Made by a program: the position numbers and the translations under genes. This document shows positions 26,532 to 35,959 of a stretch of DNA of 64,000 bases, one piece after another (position 1 is the stretch's first letter; each line of letters begins with the position of its first letter). The notes beneath the pieces are model-generated. The model had not been told where the DNA came from. It saw nothing but the letters and a program-made list of their open reading frames with translations, and made no database searches. Source of the stretch: Methylophilales bacterium HTCC2181 (GTDB taxonomy: Bacteria > Pseudomonadota > Gammaproteobacteria > Burkholderiales > Methylophilaceae); the NCBI GenBank assembly GCA_000168995.1, contig AAUX01000001.1:992001-1056000 (forward strand). Reading direction: 5' to 3'.

Positions 26532-27614
26532 TTATTCATAATAATTCATTGCTTTAAAGCCATGTTCTTTTATTAATTCATCGCGTTGTGCAGACTTGTA
26601 ATCTTCTCTCACCATTTCAGCAACTAATTCACTAAACGTAATTTTAGGTGTCCATCCCAATTTTTTCTTAGCTTTGCTAGGATCACCGAGTAAAGTCTCA
26701 ACTTCTGTTGGCCTAAAGTACTTCTCATCAACTTTAACAATACACTTATCATCCGCGTACCCTTTTTCATCTGCGCCATTACCCTGCCAAGAGATATCCA
26801 TCTCGAGTTCTTTTGCCGCCGCGTTGACAAAATCACGGACACTGTATTGCACACCAGTTGCGATAACATAATCCTCTGGTTTCTCTTGTTGGAGCATCAT
26901 CCATTGCATTTCCACATAATCCTTAGCATGACCCCAATCACGTAAAGCATCCAAATTGCCAAGATACAACGTTTCTTGCAACCCTAATTTTATCTGTGCT
27001 AATGCTCTTGTAATCTTTCTAGTAACAAATGTCTCACCTCGTAGTGGACTTTCGTGATTAAATAAAATACCGTTGCAAGCATAAATACCATAAGCCTCTC
27101 GATAGTTAACGACAATCCAATATGCATATAATTTGGCTACGGCGTAAGGGCTACGTGGATAGAATGGTGTTTTTTCTGTTTGTGGCATTTCTTGGACTAA
27201 ACCGTAGAGCTCTGATGTTGAAGCTTGATAAAACTTCGTTTTTTTCTCGAGTCCTAAAAATCGAATGGCCTCAAGTAACCTCAAGGTACCCAAACCGTCT
27301 ACATCGGCTGTATACTCTGGAGACTCAAAACTCACAGCGACATGACTCATCGCAGCTAAATTGTATACTTCGTCAGGCTGAACGTGTTTAATAATTCGAG
27401 ACAAATTCGACGAATCGGTTAAATCTCCATAATGCAATATAAAATTCCTATTATCTACATGTGGGTCTTGATAAAGGTGGTCGATACGTTCGGTATTTAA
27501 TGAAGAGGAACGACGCTTGATACCATGAACAACATAGTCTTTCTTTAACAAAAACTCTGCTAAATAAGCACCATCTTGTCCAGTAATTCCTGTTATTAAA
27601 GCTACTTTACTCAT
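26532..27614 (-). CDS. gmd: GDP-mannose 4,6-dehydratase
   Basis: 360 residues from ATG 27614; AAGGA is 8 nt upstream, whereas the earlier in-frame start at 27620 is a TTG. Motifs: [73 protein letters not shown], and the C-terminal [20 protein letters not shown]. Canonical Gmd making GDP-4-keto-6-deoxymannose. With manC upstream and fcl downstream it completes GDP-fucose formation. The 166 nt before it contain no gene and may hold an internal promoter. Confidence 0.96.
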   Translation of the reverse strand: MSKVALITGITGQDGAYLAEFLLKKDYVVHGIKRRSSSLNTERIDHLYQDPHVDNRNFILHYGDLTDSSNLSRIIKHVQPDEVYNLAAMSHVAVSFESPEYTADVDGLGTLRLLEAIRFLGLEKKTKFYQASTSELYGLVQEMPQTEKTPFYPRSPYAVAKLYAYWIVVNYREAYGIYACNGILFNHESPLRGETFVTRKITRALAQIKLGLQETLYLGNLDALRDWGHAKDYVEMQWMMLQQEKPEDYVIATGVQYSVRDFVNAAAKELEMDISWQGNGADEKGYADDKCIVKVDEKYFRPTEVETLLGDPSKAKKKLGWTPKITFSELVAEMVREDYKSAQRDELIKEHGFKAMNYYE

Positions 27615-27780
27615 CTTCAATTTCCTTATGGTTTTCTTAAGCGTGTCATTATGATCTTATAAAGAGCCGGAATAAATTAAACTAAAAAAAGGCTCAACTA
27701 TTTAATTAACGACATCGCCTTTTATTCTCCTCAATCTAACTAATTATTCAATAAGATTAGTGGTTTAAACTCATCCTCTT

Positions 27781-29211
27781 CTATCTTCCATAATTATCCT
27801 CCAATCTCTCAATATCATCCTCACCAAGGTAGTCTCCTGATTGAACCTCAATGATCTGCGTAATTTTATTTGTTTGGTTCGATATACGATGAATTTGGTT
27901 TTTTTTTATATAGATAGATTCATTTTCTTTTAATGTATAAACTTTATCATCTCTAGTGATGGTCGCCATACCTTTTATCACAACCCAATGCTCAGATCTT
28001 CGTTGGTGTTTTTGCAGGCTAATAGATTTTTTTGGATTGATCTGAATGCGCTTGACCTTAAAATTCTCCCCTTCATCAATCGTATCAAACCAGCCCCAAG
28101 GACGATTGACTTTGGTGTGCTCAATAAGTAAGTTCGTATGATTTTTTTCTAATATCATTACGAACTCTTTTATAGATTGTGCATTGTCTTTATTTGCGAC
28201 TAGCACACTGTCGTTTGTCTCAACTACGATTAAGTTATCAACTCCTATAAGACTTAAGTTTTTCCTAGTCGCAATTGCGATGGTATTCTTGCTATTTAAG
28301 CTGACTACATCCCCTTCGAAGATATTACCCTCCTTATCTTTTGATTTAATTTCATCCAGCGCGCTAAAAGATCCCAGATCTGACCAACCGGCATTTAATA
28401 AAACAAGTTTCATATTAATGCCAAGAGTTTTAGTTTGCTCCATAACAGCATAATCTATAGAATCTGATGGTGAGTTTTTGAAACAATTTTCATCAGGCCT
28501 CACAAACCACTGATCGCTTGACTTAAGCTGCCAAGACTTTTCTACAGAATCAGAGATTTGTTTATTGCTCTGGGCAATAGCGTTGATCCAGGTATTTGAT
28601 TGTAGGATAAATATGCCGCCATTCCAGGCATGCTGAGATTTCGCAACCATGATTTTTGCAGTTTCAATATCAGGCTTTTCTTTAAAGGCAAGAACATCTT
28701 TAACAGCTTCTTTACCTTGATATTCAATATATCCAAATCCTGTATCGGGTCTTGAAGGCTGAATACCCAAAGTCACAATAGTTTTATTTTTAACAGCATG
28801 GATGGCAGTGTGCATTGCGAGAATAAAGCTTGAATTGTCTTTTACAAAATGATCTGCAGGTGTTACTACAAGAATAGATTTAGGATTTTTTTCAATAGCA
28901 GCTAGAGCGGCAAGAGAAAGCGCCGGTGCAGTATTCCTGGGCTCAGATTCTAATAGAATTCTAATCGAAACTTTGGACTTAAGTTCATCGAGTTGCTCAA
29001 GGACTAAGAAACGATGGCTTTCATTGGTAACAATTAAAATTTCTTCTATCTGAATCTTTTCACTTTCTAATTCAATAGCTCGTAAGACACTTTGTTGAAA
29101 CAAGGTGGTATCCCCTACCAATTTTAAAAATTGTTTAGGGTAATGCTGACGCGATAAAGGCCAAAGTCGAGTACCAGATCCACCGCAGAGAATTACAGGA
29201 GTGATTTTCAT
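27781..29211 (-). CDS. manC: Mannose-1-phosphate guanylyltransferase/mannose-6-phosphate isomerase
   Basis: 476 residues, the usual two-domain type II PMI/GMP. N-terminal transferase: ILCGGSGTRLWPLSRQHYPK, VVTPADHFVKDN and FKEKPD followed by WNGGIFIL. C-terminal cupin isomerase from about 350: VNRPWGWFDTIDEGENFKVK, LQKHQRRSEHWVV with metal-binding His residues, and IYIKKNQIHRISN. It makes GDP-mannose from mannose-1-phosphate for gmd and fcl; the hexomutase at 51446-52828 could supply mannose-1-phosphate. Confidence 0.94.
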   Translation of the reverse strand: MKITPVILCGGSGTRLWPLSRQHYPKQFLKLVGDTTLFQQSVLRAIELESEKIQIEEILIVTNESHRFLVLEQLDELKSKVSIRILLESEPRNTAPALSLAALAAIEKNPKSILVVTPADHFVKDNSSFILAMHTAIHAVKNKTIVTLGIQPSRPDTGFGYIEYQGKEAVKDVLAFKEKPDIETAKIMVAKSQHAWNGGIFILQSNTWINAIAQSNKQISDSVEKSWQLKSSDQWFVRPDENCFKNSPSDSIDYAVMEQTKTLGINMKLVLLNAGWSDLGSFSALDEIKSKDKEGNIFEGDVVSLNSKNTIAIATRKNLSLIGVDNLIVVETNDSVLVANKDNAQSIKEFVMILEKNHTNLLIEHTKVNRPWGWFDTIDEGENFKVKRIQINPKKSISLQKHQRRSEHWVVIKGMATITRDDKVYTLKENESIYIKKNQIHRISNQTNKITQIIEVQSGDYLGEDDIERLEDNYGR

Positions 29212-29356
29212 ATGATGTTCTTAATGTTAAGATCTTTGTTCAAAGCGATAAATTCTCCATTGATTCTTCCAGCTCAGCAATTGAACTAAGAATAACTCTA
29301 TGCTCTAAAATATGTTTTTTAATTAATTTTTTAATTAATTTTTTATATATTTTAAA

Positions 29357-30532
29357 TTAGTCTATATTAAAAATATCCCTTGTAAAAACTTTATGGGAAA
29401 TAGAGCTTAGTTCGTCGGTTGATCTATTTGCTAGAATAATTTCAGATTTTTTTGAAAATGATTTGAAATCATTTAACACTTCATGCCCATCAAAAGTTTC
29501 ACCTTCTATCAATGGCTCATAAATAATTATCTTAATTCCTTTTATTGCAATATCTTTTATGACCTCTTGTACACTTGAATCCCTAAAATTATCTGATCCC
29601 TCTTTCATTACAAGACGATATACACCAACAACCTTTGGCTTCATTTTGACTACTGTATTAGCTATAAATTTTTTTCTTAAATTATTTGAATCAATAATTG
29701 CCCGCATGAGTTTTTGAGGAGTATTTTTATAATTTGCTAATAATTGCTTGGTATCTTTCGGCAGACAATAACCACCATAACCAAAGGATGGATTATTATA
29801 TCCAGAACCAATTCTTGGGTCGAGACTTAATGAGTTTATAATTTTTTTTGTTTTTAATTTTTTTGTTTGAGCAAATGAATCTAGCTCATTAAAAAATGCA
29901 ACTCGCATCGCCAAATAAGTATTTGAAAAAAGTTTGGCTGATTCCGCTTCGGCTGCACTCATTTTTAATACATCAATATTCTTTTTCTTTGCCCCTTTTT
30001 TAAATAGCAGCTCAATAAGCTTAGATTTATTGCCAGAACCTCCTACAAGAATCCGAGATGGATTAAAATTATCATATAATGCCTTACCCTCTCTAAGAAA
30101 TTCAGGGACAAAATAAATATTATTCGTTTGGTGTATTTCAGCCATTTCGTCAGTAAATCCCACAGGAACGGTTGACCTTATAATAATTATTATATTTGGA
30201 TTTTCATCAACAGCAATTTGGATAGTTTTTTCAACTGAATCAGTATTAAAAGAATTAGTTTCTTCATCATAGTTTGTTGGTGTTGCTATAAGAACAAAAT
30301 CTGAATTTTTATAAATACCGGAGCATAGAGTTTTTACATTAAGGTCTAATGATTTATTTTTTAGACAAGTTTCCATATCTTTATCTTTAAAGGGAGGCAA
30401 CCCTTTGTTGATAAGATTTACTTTATCAATATTAATATCAACTCCAGTCACAGTGTTATTTAGTGCTAATAAAATACTATTACTTAAGCCCACATAACCT
30501 AGCCCAACAACTACGATTTTATTTTTTTTCAT
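29357..30532 (-). CDS. ugd: UDP-glucose 6-dehydrogenase
   Basis: 391 residues, the short Ugd form. VVVGLGYVGLSNSILLA binds NAD, IIIRSTVPVGFTDE and YVPEFLREGKALYDN are family motifs, and NPSFGYGGYCLPKDTKQL carries the catalytic Cys. It oxidises UDP-glucose to UDP-glucuronate for an acidic glycan or as a precursor of other uronates. No UDP-sugar epimerase clearly specific to it is beside it. It is more AT-rich than the rml genes; 145 nt of AT-rich spacer with repeated ttttttaattaa lies downstream. Confidence 0.93.
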   Translation of the reverse strand: MKKNKIVVVGLGYVGLSNSILLALNNTVTGVDINIDKVNLINKGLPPFKDKDMETCLKNKSLDLNVKTLCSGIYKNSDFVLIATPTNYDEETNSFNTDSVEKTIQIAVDENPNIIIIIRSTVPVGFTDEMAEIHQTNNIYFVPEFLREGKALYDNFNPSRILVGGSGNKSKLIELLFKKGAKKKNIDVLKMSAAEAESAKLFSNTYLAMRVAFFNELDSFAQTKKLKTKKIINSLSLDPRIGSGYNNPSFGYGGYCLPKDTKQLLANYKNTPQKLMRAIIDSNNLRKKFIANTVVKMKPKVVGVYRLVMKEGSDNFRDSSVQEVIKDIAIKGIKIIIYEPLIEGETFDGHEVLNDFKSFSKKSEIILANRSTDELSSISHKVFTRDIFNID

Positions 30533-30655
30533 ATAATTTAAAGTAATATTTAATTAACTAACTGGAAGTCGTAATTGTGCTAGATGTAATTAATTGAAGC
30601 CCGTTGAAAGGGTTATAATTTGTTTTCAATTTTTATTAAAGCCCAGAATCTATTT

Positions 30656-31555
30656 TTAATAAACAGTGTAATCTGTTGCTGTTTCTTTTTTTGTTGTTCG
30701 ATCATGCCTTTCCGCTTCATAGTCTTTTAACTCCATTGTCCATGTATCAAATTTTATCATAAAGACAGCCTTGATTTTTGAATTATCAAGGACGCTACTT
30801 CTTGGACGCTTTGCTCTAGTGGGGTACTGATCTGTGTTTATTGGTAAAAGATTTTTTAAATTAAACGTTGGAGTAGTCTTGGTAATAATCTGCCGTGCAA
30901 ACTCACACCATGAGGACTGCCCGTCTGGAACAAGGTGATAAATGCCTGTATTTTTTGAGTTTAATTGTTTCATTATGTTTTGGGTGTGCTTTGCAATAAA
31001 AAAGTTTGAGGTGGGCACACCAAATTGGTCCGATACCACCCTTATCTCATCAGGTTTTTCGCTCAGCCTCTTCATAGTGAGATAAAAATTATGGCCTCTG
31101 TCAGAGTAAACCCAGCTGGTCCTGAAGATATAAAATTTTCCCCCGACATTCTGAATAGCTTCCTCCCCTGCCCACTTTGAAGCCCCATACACCCCTAATG
31201 GGTTCGTCGGATCATCCTCTTTATATGCCCCCTTTTTTTCCCCATCAAACACATAGTCCGTGGAAAAATGAATGAACGGGATATCATATTCTCGGGCTTT
31301 TTCTGCCATGACCTTTGGTGCGTCCCGGTTAATTAGAAAAGCCAATTTCGGCTCGTCTTCAGCCTGATCGACCTTGGTATAGGCGCCAGGATTAATGATC
31401 AAGTCGGGTTGGTGGTGGTCGATCGCTTTTCGAATCTGATCTGGCTCAGTCAGGTCACAGTCTTTGCGGGTGAGTCCAACCAATTCATGATCGTTAAGTT
31501 GTTGCATGAGTGCGTGGCCGACCTGCCCGTTAATACCCGTGATTAGGATCTTCAT
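30656..31555 (-). CDS. rmlD: dTDP-4-dehydrorhamnose reductase with frameshifted C-terminal tail
   Basis: 299 residues. ILITGINGQVGHALMQQL, HFSTDYVFDGEKKG, VYGASKWAGEEAI (Tyr-x3-Lys) and IFRTSWVYSD identify RmlD, last enzyme of dTDP-rhamnose synthesis. The rmlD remnant at 9601-9853 ends TELRKL then TGA; here one base fewer before TATGAAGCG shifts the frame, so the protein reads on through a fragment of an rmlA start (30700-30720) for about 23 extra residues (from KDYEAERHD). The catalytic core is intact and probably active. Overlaps rmlB by 4 nt. Confidence 0.93.
   Translation of the reverse strand: MKILITGINGQVGHALMQQLNDHELVGLTRKDCDLTEPDQIRKAIDHHQPDLIINPGAYTKVDQAEDEPKLAFLINRDAPKVMAEKAREYDIPFIHFSTDYVFDGEKKGAYKEDDPTNPLGVYGASKWAGEEAIQNVGGKFYIFRTSWVYSDRGHNFYLTMKRLSEKPDEIRVVSDQFGVPTSNFFIAKHTQNIMKQLNSKNTGIYHLVPDGQSSWCEFARQIITKTTPTFNLKNLLPINTDQYPTRAKRPRSSVLDNSKIKAVFMIKFDTWTMELKDYEAERHDRTTKKETATDYTVY
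30700..30968. repeat. Right copy of duplicated rmlD-3'/rmlA-5' junction
   Basis: Direct counterpart of 9584-9853. It lies within the 3' part of the intact rmlD and includes seven codons of a lost rmlA start (MKRKGMI in the rmlA frame), after which similarity to rmlA ends near 30700. Beyond that point, towards lower coordinates, ugd begins after a short non-coding stretch. The rmlA fragment beside rmlD shows that rmlA once followed rmlD here. Confidence 0.85.
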
Positions 31556-32610
31556 GAATAGTTTTTTGTGAGCCAGTTCTGGTACTCACCCGACTGCACG
31601 TTAGCCACCCAGTCCTGGTGATCGAGATACCACTGCACCGTTTTACGGATGCCGGTCTCAAAGGTCTCTTCTGGCTTCCAACCGAGCTCTTTGCTAATCT
31701 TGGTTGCGTCAATCGCGTAACGTTGGTCATGACCGGGCCTATCTTTAACGAAAGTGATTTGTTCACGATACGACTTGCCATCCTCGCGAGGCTTCAATTC
31801 GTCGAGTAAGTCGCACAGAGTGTTCACGACTTCAAGGTTGGTCTTCTCATTCCATCCACCGATGTTGTAGGTCTCACCAATGACACCCTTCTCTAAAACG
31901 GTAGTAATCCCCTTACAGTGATCCACGACGTACAGCCAGTCACGGATTTGTTGTCCATCGCCGTAGATCGGCAAATCCTTACCATTAAGTGCATTGAGGA
32001 CGCATAAAGGAATGAGTTTTTCTGGAAAGTGATAGGGCCCATAGTTATTCGAGCAGTTGGTGGTTAACACAGGTAATCCATAAGTATGGTTCCATGCGCG
32101 AACAAGATGGTCGGAGGCTGCCTTCGATGCACTGTAGGGGCTGTTCGGTTCATACCTTTTTTCTTCTTTAAATGCCCGATCATTGGTACTTAGTGTCCCG
32201 TAGACTTCATCGGTTGAGACATGAAGAAAACGGAACTGCTTTTGTCCTACTTCACTTAAAGTATTAAAAAAGGATCGGGCCTCCTCTAACAAACGATAGG
32301 TTCCCAAAATATTAGTTTGCATAAAATCATCGGGGCCGTGAATCGATCGATCCACATGACTTTCTGCCGCAAAATTAATGATTACTCTGGGTTGATGTTG
32401 ATGTAAAAGTTTGGCTACAAGCCTGGAGTCACCAATATCCCCTTGGGCAAATTCATAATTTGCATTAGCCTCAACGGACTTAAGATTCTCAAGATTCCCC
32501 GCGTAGGTCAATTTATCGAGCGCGATGACTTTTTCTTCAGAGTGTGTCAGCCAATTTAGAACAAAATTAGAGCCAATAAAGCCGGCGGCACCGGTAACAA
32601 CAATGGTCAT
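31552..32610 (-). CDS. rmlB: dTDP-glucose 4,6-dehydratase
   Basis: 352 residues. VVTGAAGFIGSNFVLNWL binds NAD; HVSTDEVYGTL supplies the catalytic Asp-Glu pair, NSPYSASKAASDHLV the Tyr-x3-Lys, and NCSNNYGPYHFPEKLIPL is characteristic of RmlB. It forms dTDP-4-keto-6-deoxyglucose for rmlC and rmlD. It overlaps gmhA upstream and rmlD downstream by 4 nt each. Base composition is visibly less AT-rich than in the genes between the two junction repeats, fitting an older resident operon. Confidence 0.96.
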   Translation of the reverse strand: MTIVVTGAAGFIGSNFVLNWLTHSEEKVIALDKLTYAGNLENLKSVEANANYEFAQGDIGDSRLVAKLLHQHQPRVIINFAAESHVDRSIHGPDDFMQTNILGTYRLLEEARSFFNTLSEVGQKQFRFLHVSTDEVYGTLSTNDRAFKEEKRYEPNSPYSASKAASDHLVRAWNHTYGLPVLTTNCSNNYGPYHFPEKLIPLCVLNALNGKDLPIYGDGQQIRDWLYVVDHCKGITTVLEKGVIGETYNIGGWNEKTNLEVVNTLCDLLDELKPREDGKSYREQITFVKDRPGHDQRYAIDATKISKELGWKPEETFETGIRKTVQWYLDHQDWVANVQSGEYQNWLTKNYS

Positions 32611-33179
32611 ACGTTTAGTCCTAAGCCTTCCTCAATCAGTTCACACAGAATGTGGCCGATGGTGATATGCATCTCCTGAATGCGTGCGGTGGATTCAGAT
32701 GGAATAACGATGGCATGGTCTGCTATCTCTAACGCTTGACCACCCCCTTTTCCCAAAAATCCTACGGTATGCATTTTTTTGTTTTTTGCTGCATTTAAAG
32801 CGAGGTTCACATTGGCACTTTGACCCGAGGTGGATATACCAACCAGGATGTCACCTTCCTCCCCCAATGCCTCAACCTGCCGAGAGAAAATGTGTTCGTA
32901 TCCGTAGTCGTTTACGATGCAGGTCATGACAGCCGAATCCGCATTCAACGAGATCGACTTTAGAGGCTTTCTATCCCCCTTGAACCGACCAATCAATTCA
33001 CCTGCTAGGTGTTGCGCATCGGATGCACTCCCCCCGTTACCACACCAAAAAATAGTCTTCCCATTTTTTAATGCATTAATCATTATTATGGCAATCTGCT
33101 CAATAGCATTATCTAGAGTTTGGAGTTGCGATGATACCTCTTGGTGCTCAGCCAGGTTTCGTTCAATGGTTTTTTTCAT
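32607..33179 (-). CDS. gmhA: D-sedoheptulose 7-phosphate isomerase
   Basis: 190 residues, SIS-domain protein of GmhA length. FWCGNGGSASDAQHLAGELIGRF (two SIS substrate-binding segments with the catalytic Glu), GISTSGQSANVNLAL and the terminal EMHITIGHILCELIEE with the catalytic His match GmhA/phosphoheptose isomerases; DiaA-type paralogues are a less likely alternative. It makes heptose phosphate for LPS core or a heptose-containing glycan. First gene of the long minus-strand polysaccharide locus. Confidence 0.85.
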   Translation of the reverse strand: MKKTIERNLAEHQEVSSQLQTLDNAIEQIAIIMINALKNGKTIFWCGNGGSASDAQHLAGELIGRFKGDRKPLKSISLNADSAVMTCIVNDYGYEHIFSRQVEALGEEGDILVGISTSGQSANVNLALNAAKNKKMHTVGFLGKGGGQALEIADHAIVIPSESTARIQEMHITIGHILCELIEEGLGLNV

Positions 33180-33185
33180 ATGATG

Positions 33186-33191
33186 ATTATA
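33186..33191 (-). promoter_or_regulatory. Possible -10 element for the polysaccharide locus
   Basis: A perfect TATAAT on the minus strand, 6 nt before the gmhA ATG and just after the terminator at 33221-33236. No good -35 hexamer is seen 16-18 nt upstream. If used, the mRNA would have almost no leader. Offered as a candidate only; chance occurrence in AT-rich DNA is possible. Confidence 0.3.
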
Positions 33192-33213
33192 ATCGGAAAC
33201 AGTGGGATACCAT

Positions 33214-33242
33214 AAAAAAAACCGGCGAACGCCGGTTTTTTC
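33214..33242. terminator. Rho-independent terminator (bidirectional)
   Basis: Stem ACCGGC/GCCGGT with GAAC loop (33221-33236), flanked by A and T runs on both sides. On the minus strand it follows the DUF465 gene by 2 nt and isolates it from gmhA. Confidence 0.9.
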
Positions 33243-33243
33243 A

Positions 33244-33399
33244 TTAAGCCGCTTTTTCTTCTTTTTCTAGCAGCTGTTTAATGCGTAATTTTTCTTTTTT
33301 GTAGCGTCTCACCCGTAAATCGGGGACATAGTTTTGATAGCTAGTTTGGATAATACCTTCGAGTTCTTGGTGCCTACTTTTCAGTGCTTTCAAGTCCAT
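33244..33399 (-). CDS. DUF465 (YdcH) family small protein
   Basis: 51 residues from ATG 33399 (MDLKALKSRHQELEGII), preceded by GAGGG at 6 nt; the open frame continues to 33465 without support. A short helical hairpin rich in Lys/Glu with VRRYKKEKLRIKQLLEKEE, typical of DUF465 proteins, whose function is not well known. Ends 2 nt before a strong terminator, so it is probably transcribed alone or with the small membrane gene upstream. Confidence 0.85.
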   Translation of the reverse strand: MDLKALKSRHQELEGIIQTSYQNYVPDLRVRRYKKEKLRIKQLLEKEEKAA

Positions 33400-33491
33400 A
33401 TTTACCCTCTCAATTAAAATTAAAATGATATTAAACTTACACCTACGATTTAACTCTATACCCATACGAAAAAAATTTCTAGTTCTTTTTT

Positions 33492-33668
33492 TTAAAAGCC
33501 TTTAGATTTAAAAAAGAAGTAAAAAAGAGTCCCTAAAAAAACAATAGGAATCGCTAGTAAAAGAGATTCTTTTGGGGTCTTAAGGATACTTTCGATAGAA
33601 TGACGGTAGAAAAAGACTATCATCATGAAAGCAAACATTAAACCTAGTATCTGAAAACCGGAATTCAT
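33492..33668 (-). CDS. Small two-span membrane protein, unknown
   Basis: 58 codons, starting at ATG 33668 (a second ATG directly upstream at 33671). The product starts [20 protein letters not shown], has a short polar loop [15 protein letters not shown], and a second hydrophobic segment [18 protein letters not shown], ending SKGF. The two-helix hairpin, proper charge placement and the position between tdh and the DUF465 gene argue that it is real; there is no clear ribosome site. It resembles small inner-membrane proteins but no family is recognised. Confidence 0.6.
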   Translation of the reverse strand: MNSGFQILGLMFAFMMIVFFYRHSIESILKTPKESLLLAIPIVFLGTLFYFFFKSKGF

Positions 33669-33709
33669 CATATAATTATAGATTAACCTTTGACCATTTT
33701 GAGGATTTT

Positions 33710-34744
33710 ATGAAAGCGTTAGTAAAGAGGCATGCTAAAGAGGGATTATGGCTGGAAGATATGCCGGAACCTGAGGTTGGCAACAACGATGTGTTGGTAA
33801 AGATTGAGAAGACCGCTATTTGTGGTACGGACATCCATATCTACAACTGGGACGAGTGGGCACAAAAAACCATACCCGTACCTATGATCACTGGACATGA
33901 ATATGCTGGAGAAATTGTTGAGCTTGGCTCCAACGTGAACGACCTTAAAGTGGGAGATATTGTCTCGGGTGAGGGGCATATTACCTGCGGACGTTGCCGG
34001 AATTGCTTGGCTGGAAGAATTCATTTATGCCCCAACACTATTGGGGTGGGGGTAAATCGTACCGGAGCATTTGCTGAGTACCTTTCTGTGCCTGCTAAGA
34101 ATATTTTTAAACCAAGCCGAGAAATATCGACCGACCTCCTTGCCATCTTTGATCCCTATGGTAATGCGGTGCATACCGCCCTATCCTTTAATATGGTGGG
34201 CGAGGATGTGCTGATTACTGGGGCTGGTCCTATTGGAATGATGGCGGCAATGGTGGCGAATCATGCGGGTGCACGAAACATTGTGATCACGGATATTAAT
34301 GCCTATCGTCTGGATATGATTAAAAAGATTCTACCTAAAGTGATCACCATAGATGTGACAAAGAATAAGATCACCAAAGAGCTGATGCATTCCTTAGGAA
34401 TTTTTGAGGGGTTTGATGTCGGGCTGGAGATGTCAGGCTCACCCAAGGCATTCGGTGACATGCTGGATAATATGATTAACGGTGGGCATATTGCGATGCT
34501 CGCGATCATGCCTGCAGGTTCAGGTATTGATTGGGATATGGTGGTATTTAAGGGCCTCACAATTAAAGGTATCTACGGTCGTGAAATATTTGAGACGTGG
34601 TACAAAGGATCCATGATGGTCCAAAGTGGGTTACCTTTAGAAAAAATGATCACCCATCGTTATAGCTATGAAGATTTTCAGGAAGGCTTTGATGTCATGC
34701 GTTCAGGCAAGTCAGGTAAAGTCATTCTTAATTGGCAACCATAA
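33710..34744 (+). CDS. tdh: L-threonine 3-dehydrogenase
   Basis: 344 residues, zinc alcohol dehydrogenase family. [20 protein letters not shown] with the catalytic Cys and the threonine-specific region, [12 protein letters not shown] (catalytic zinc), [19 protein letters not shown] (structural zinc cysteines) and [15 protein letters not shown] (NAD) are all present. It oxidises threonine to 2-amino-3-ketobutyrate, which kbl, 15 nt downstream, cleaves to glycine and acetyl-CoA. First gene of the plus-strand pair, divergent from the small membrane gene. Confidence 0.96.
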   Translation: MKALVKRHAKEGLWLEDMPEPEVGNNDVLVKIEKTAICGTDIHIYNWDEWAQKTIPVPMITGHEYAGEIVELGSNVNDLKVGDIVSGEGHITCGRCRNCLAGRIHLCPNTIGVGVNRTGAFAEYLSVPAKNIFKPSREISTDLLAIFDPYGNAVHTALSFNMVGEDVLITGAGPIGMMAAMVANHAGARNIVITDINAYRLDMIKKILPKVITIDVTKNKITKELMHSLGIFEGFDVGLEMSGSPKAFGDMLDNMINGGHIAMLAIMPAGSGIDWDMVVFKGLTIKGIYGREIFETWYKGSMMVQSGLPLEKMITHRYSYEDFQEGFDVMRSGKSGKVILNWQP

Positions 34745-34759
34745 AGGACATAAACATTA

Positions 34760-35953
34760 ATGAGTTTTAAATCGACAAGACAGGAGTTAGCCAAAGATCT
34801 AGAGGCTATTAAAGCAAACGGGTTATGGAAAACCGAACGCCATATCAATTCCGATCAAAAAAGTGCCATTACCTTAGCGGACGGTTCTGAAGTGATTAAT
34901 ATGTGTGCCAATAATTATCTTGGTTTAGCGAATAACCCCCAAGTAATTGAGTCTGCCAAACAAGGATTAGATCGATGGGGTTTTGGTTTGGCCTCCGTAC
35001 GATTTATTTGTGGCACCCAGACTATTCATAAGACCCTTGAAGAAAAAGTCAGTCAGTTCTTAGGTATGGAAGACACGATACTTTATGCCGCATGCTTTGA
35101 TGCGAATGGGGGGTTATTTGAGTCCATCCTTAACAATGAGGATGCGGTGATATCTGACGAATTAAACCATGCCTCCATAATCGACGGAGTCAGACTATGT
35201 AAGGCTGTCCGCTACCGTTATAAAAATAATGACATGGAAGATTTGCGGGCTAAACTAGTGGAGGCTAAGGAAAATGGAGCTCGAAGGATCCTTATAACCA
35301 CCGACGGAGTGTTCTCTATGGATGGTACGATCGCTCAGCTTGATAAAATTTGTGATTTAGCGGATGAGTTTGATGCCATGGTGCATCATGATGATTGTCA
35401 CGCTACCGGATTTATTGGCAAGACTGGCCGTGGTGTTCACGAGTATTGTGGTGTAATGGATAGAGTAGACATCATTACCAGTACCTTTGGTAAAGCACTT
35501 GGTGGAGCATCGGGTGGATTTACTTCGGGAAGAAAAGAAATTATTGACATGTTAAGGCAGCGCTCACGTCCCTACCTCTTCTCCAATACGGTAGCACCCA
35601 GTATCTGTGCGGCTACGCTTGAGGTGATCAATATGCTATCGGAATCAACGGCACTGCGCGACAAGCTAGAGGCAAACACCCACTACTTTAGAAGGGGTAT
35701 GAAAGATGCGGGCTTCGATATCGACGAAGGTGACCACCCTATCGTCCCTGTTATGCTAGGGGATGCCAACCTAGCTCAGAATATGAGCAGGAAATTATTA
35801 GAAGAAGGTATCTATGCGATCGGCTTCTTCTTCCCGGTGGTACCAAAAGATAAAGCAAGGATCAGAACTCAGATTTCGGCAGCCCATAGTAAGGATGACC
35901 TGGATAAAGCTATCCGTGCCTTTGCCAAAGTGAGGGACGAACTGCAAAACTAA
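34760..35953 (+). CDS. kbl: Glycine C-acetyltransferase (2-amino-3-ketobutyrate CoA ligase)
   Basis: 397 residues, alpha-oxoamine synthase family of PLP enzymes. [51 protein letters not shown] and [16 protein letters not shown] (Schiff-base Lys) identify Kbl. It acts after Tdh to give glycine and acetyl-CoA. Shares an operon with tdh; the following gene is convergent with only 6 nt between stops. Confidence 0.96.
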   Translation: MSFKSTRQELAKDLEAIKANGLWKTERHINSDQKSAITLADGSEVINMCANNYLGLANNPQVIESAKQGLDRWGFGLASVRFICGTQTIHKTLEEKVSQFLGMEDTILYAACFDANGGLFESILNNEDAVISDELNHASIIDGVRLCKAVRYRYKNNDMEDLRAKLVEAKENGARRILITTDGVFSMDGTIAQLDKICDLADEFDAMVHHDDCHATGFIGKTGRGVHEYCGVMDRVDIITSTFGKALGGASGGFTSGRKEIIDMLRQRSRPYLFSNTVAPSICAATLEVINMLSESTALRDKLEANTHYFRRGMKDAGFDIDEGDHPIVPVMLGDANLAQNMSRKLLEEGIYAIGFFFPVVPKDKARIRTQISAAHSKDDLDKAIRAFAKVRDELQN

Positions 35954-35959
35954 GTAGAT

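Noticed and set aside
29320-29350. Repeated ttttttaattaa between manC and ugd
   Set aside because: Two low-complexity copies; most likely a simple AT-rich spacer.
33400-33465. N-terminal extension of the DUF465 protein
   Set aside because: The added residues do not resemble the family and the GAGGG site points to ATG 33399.
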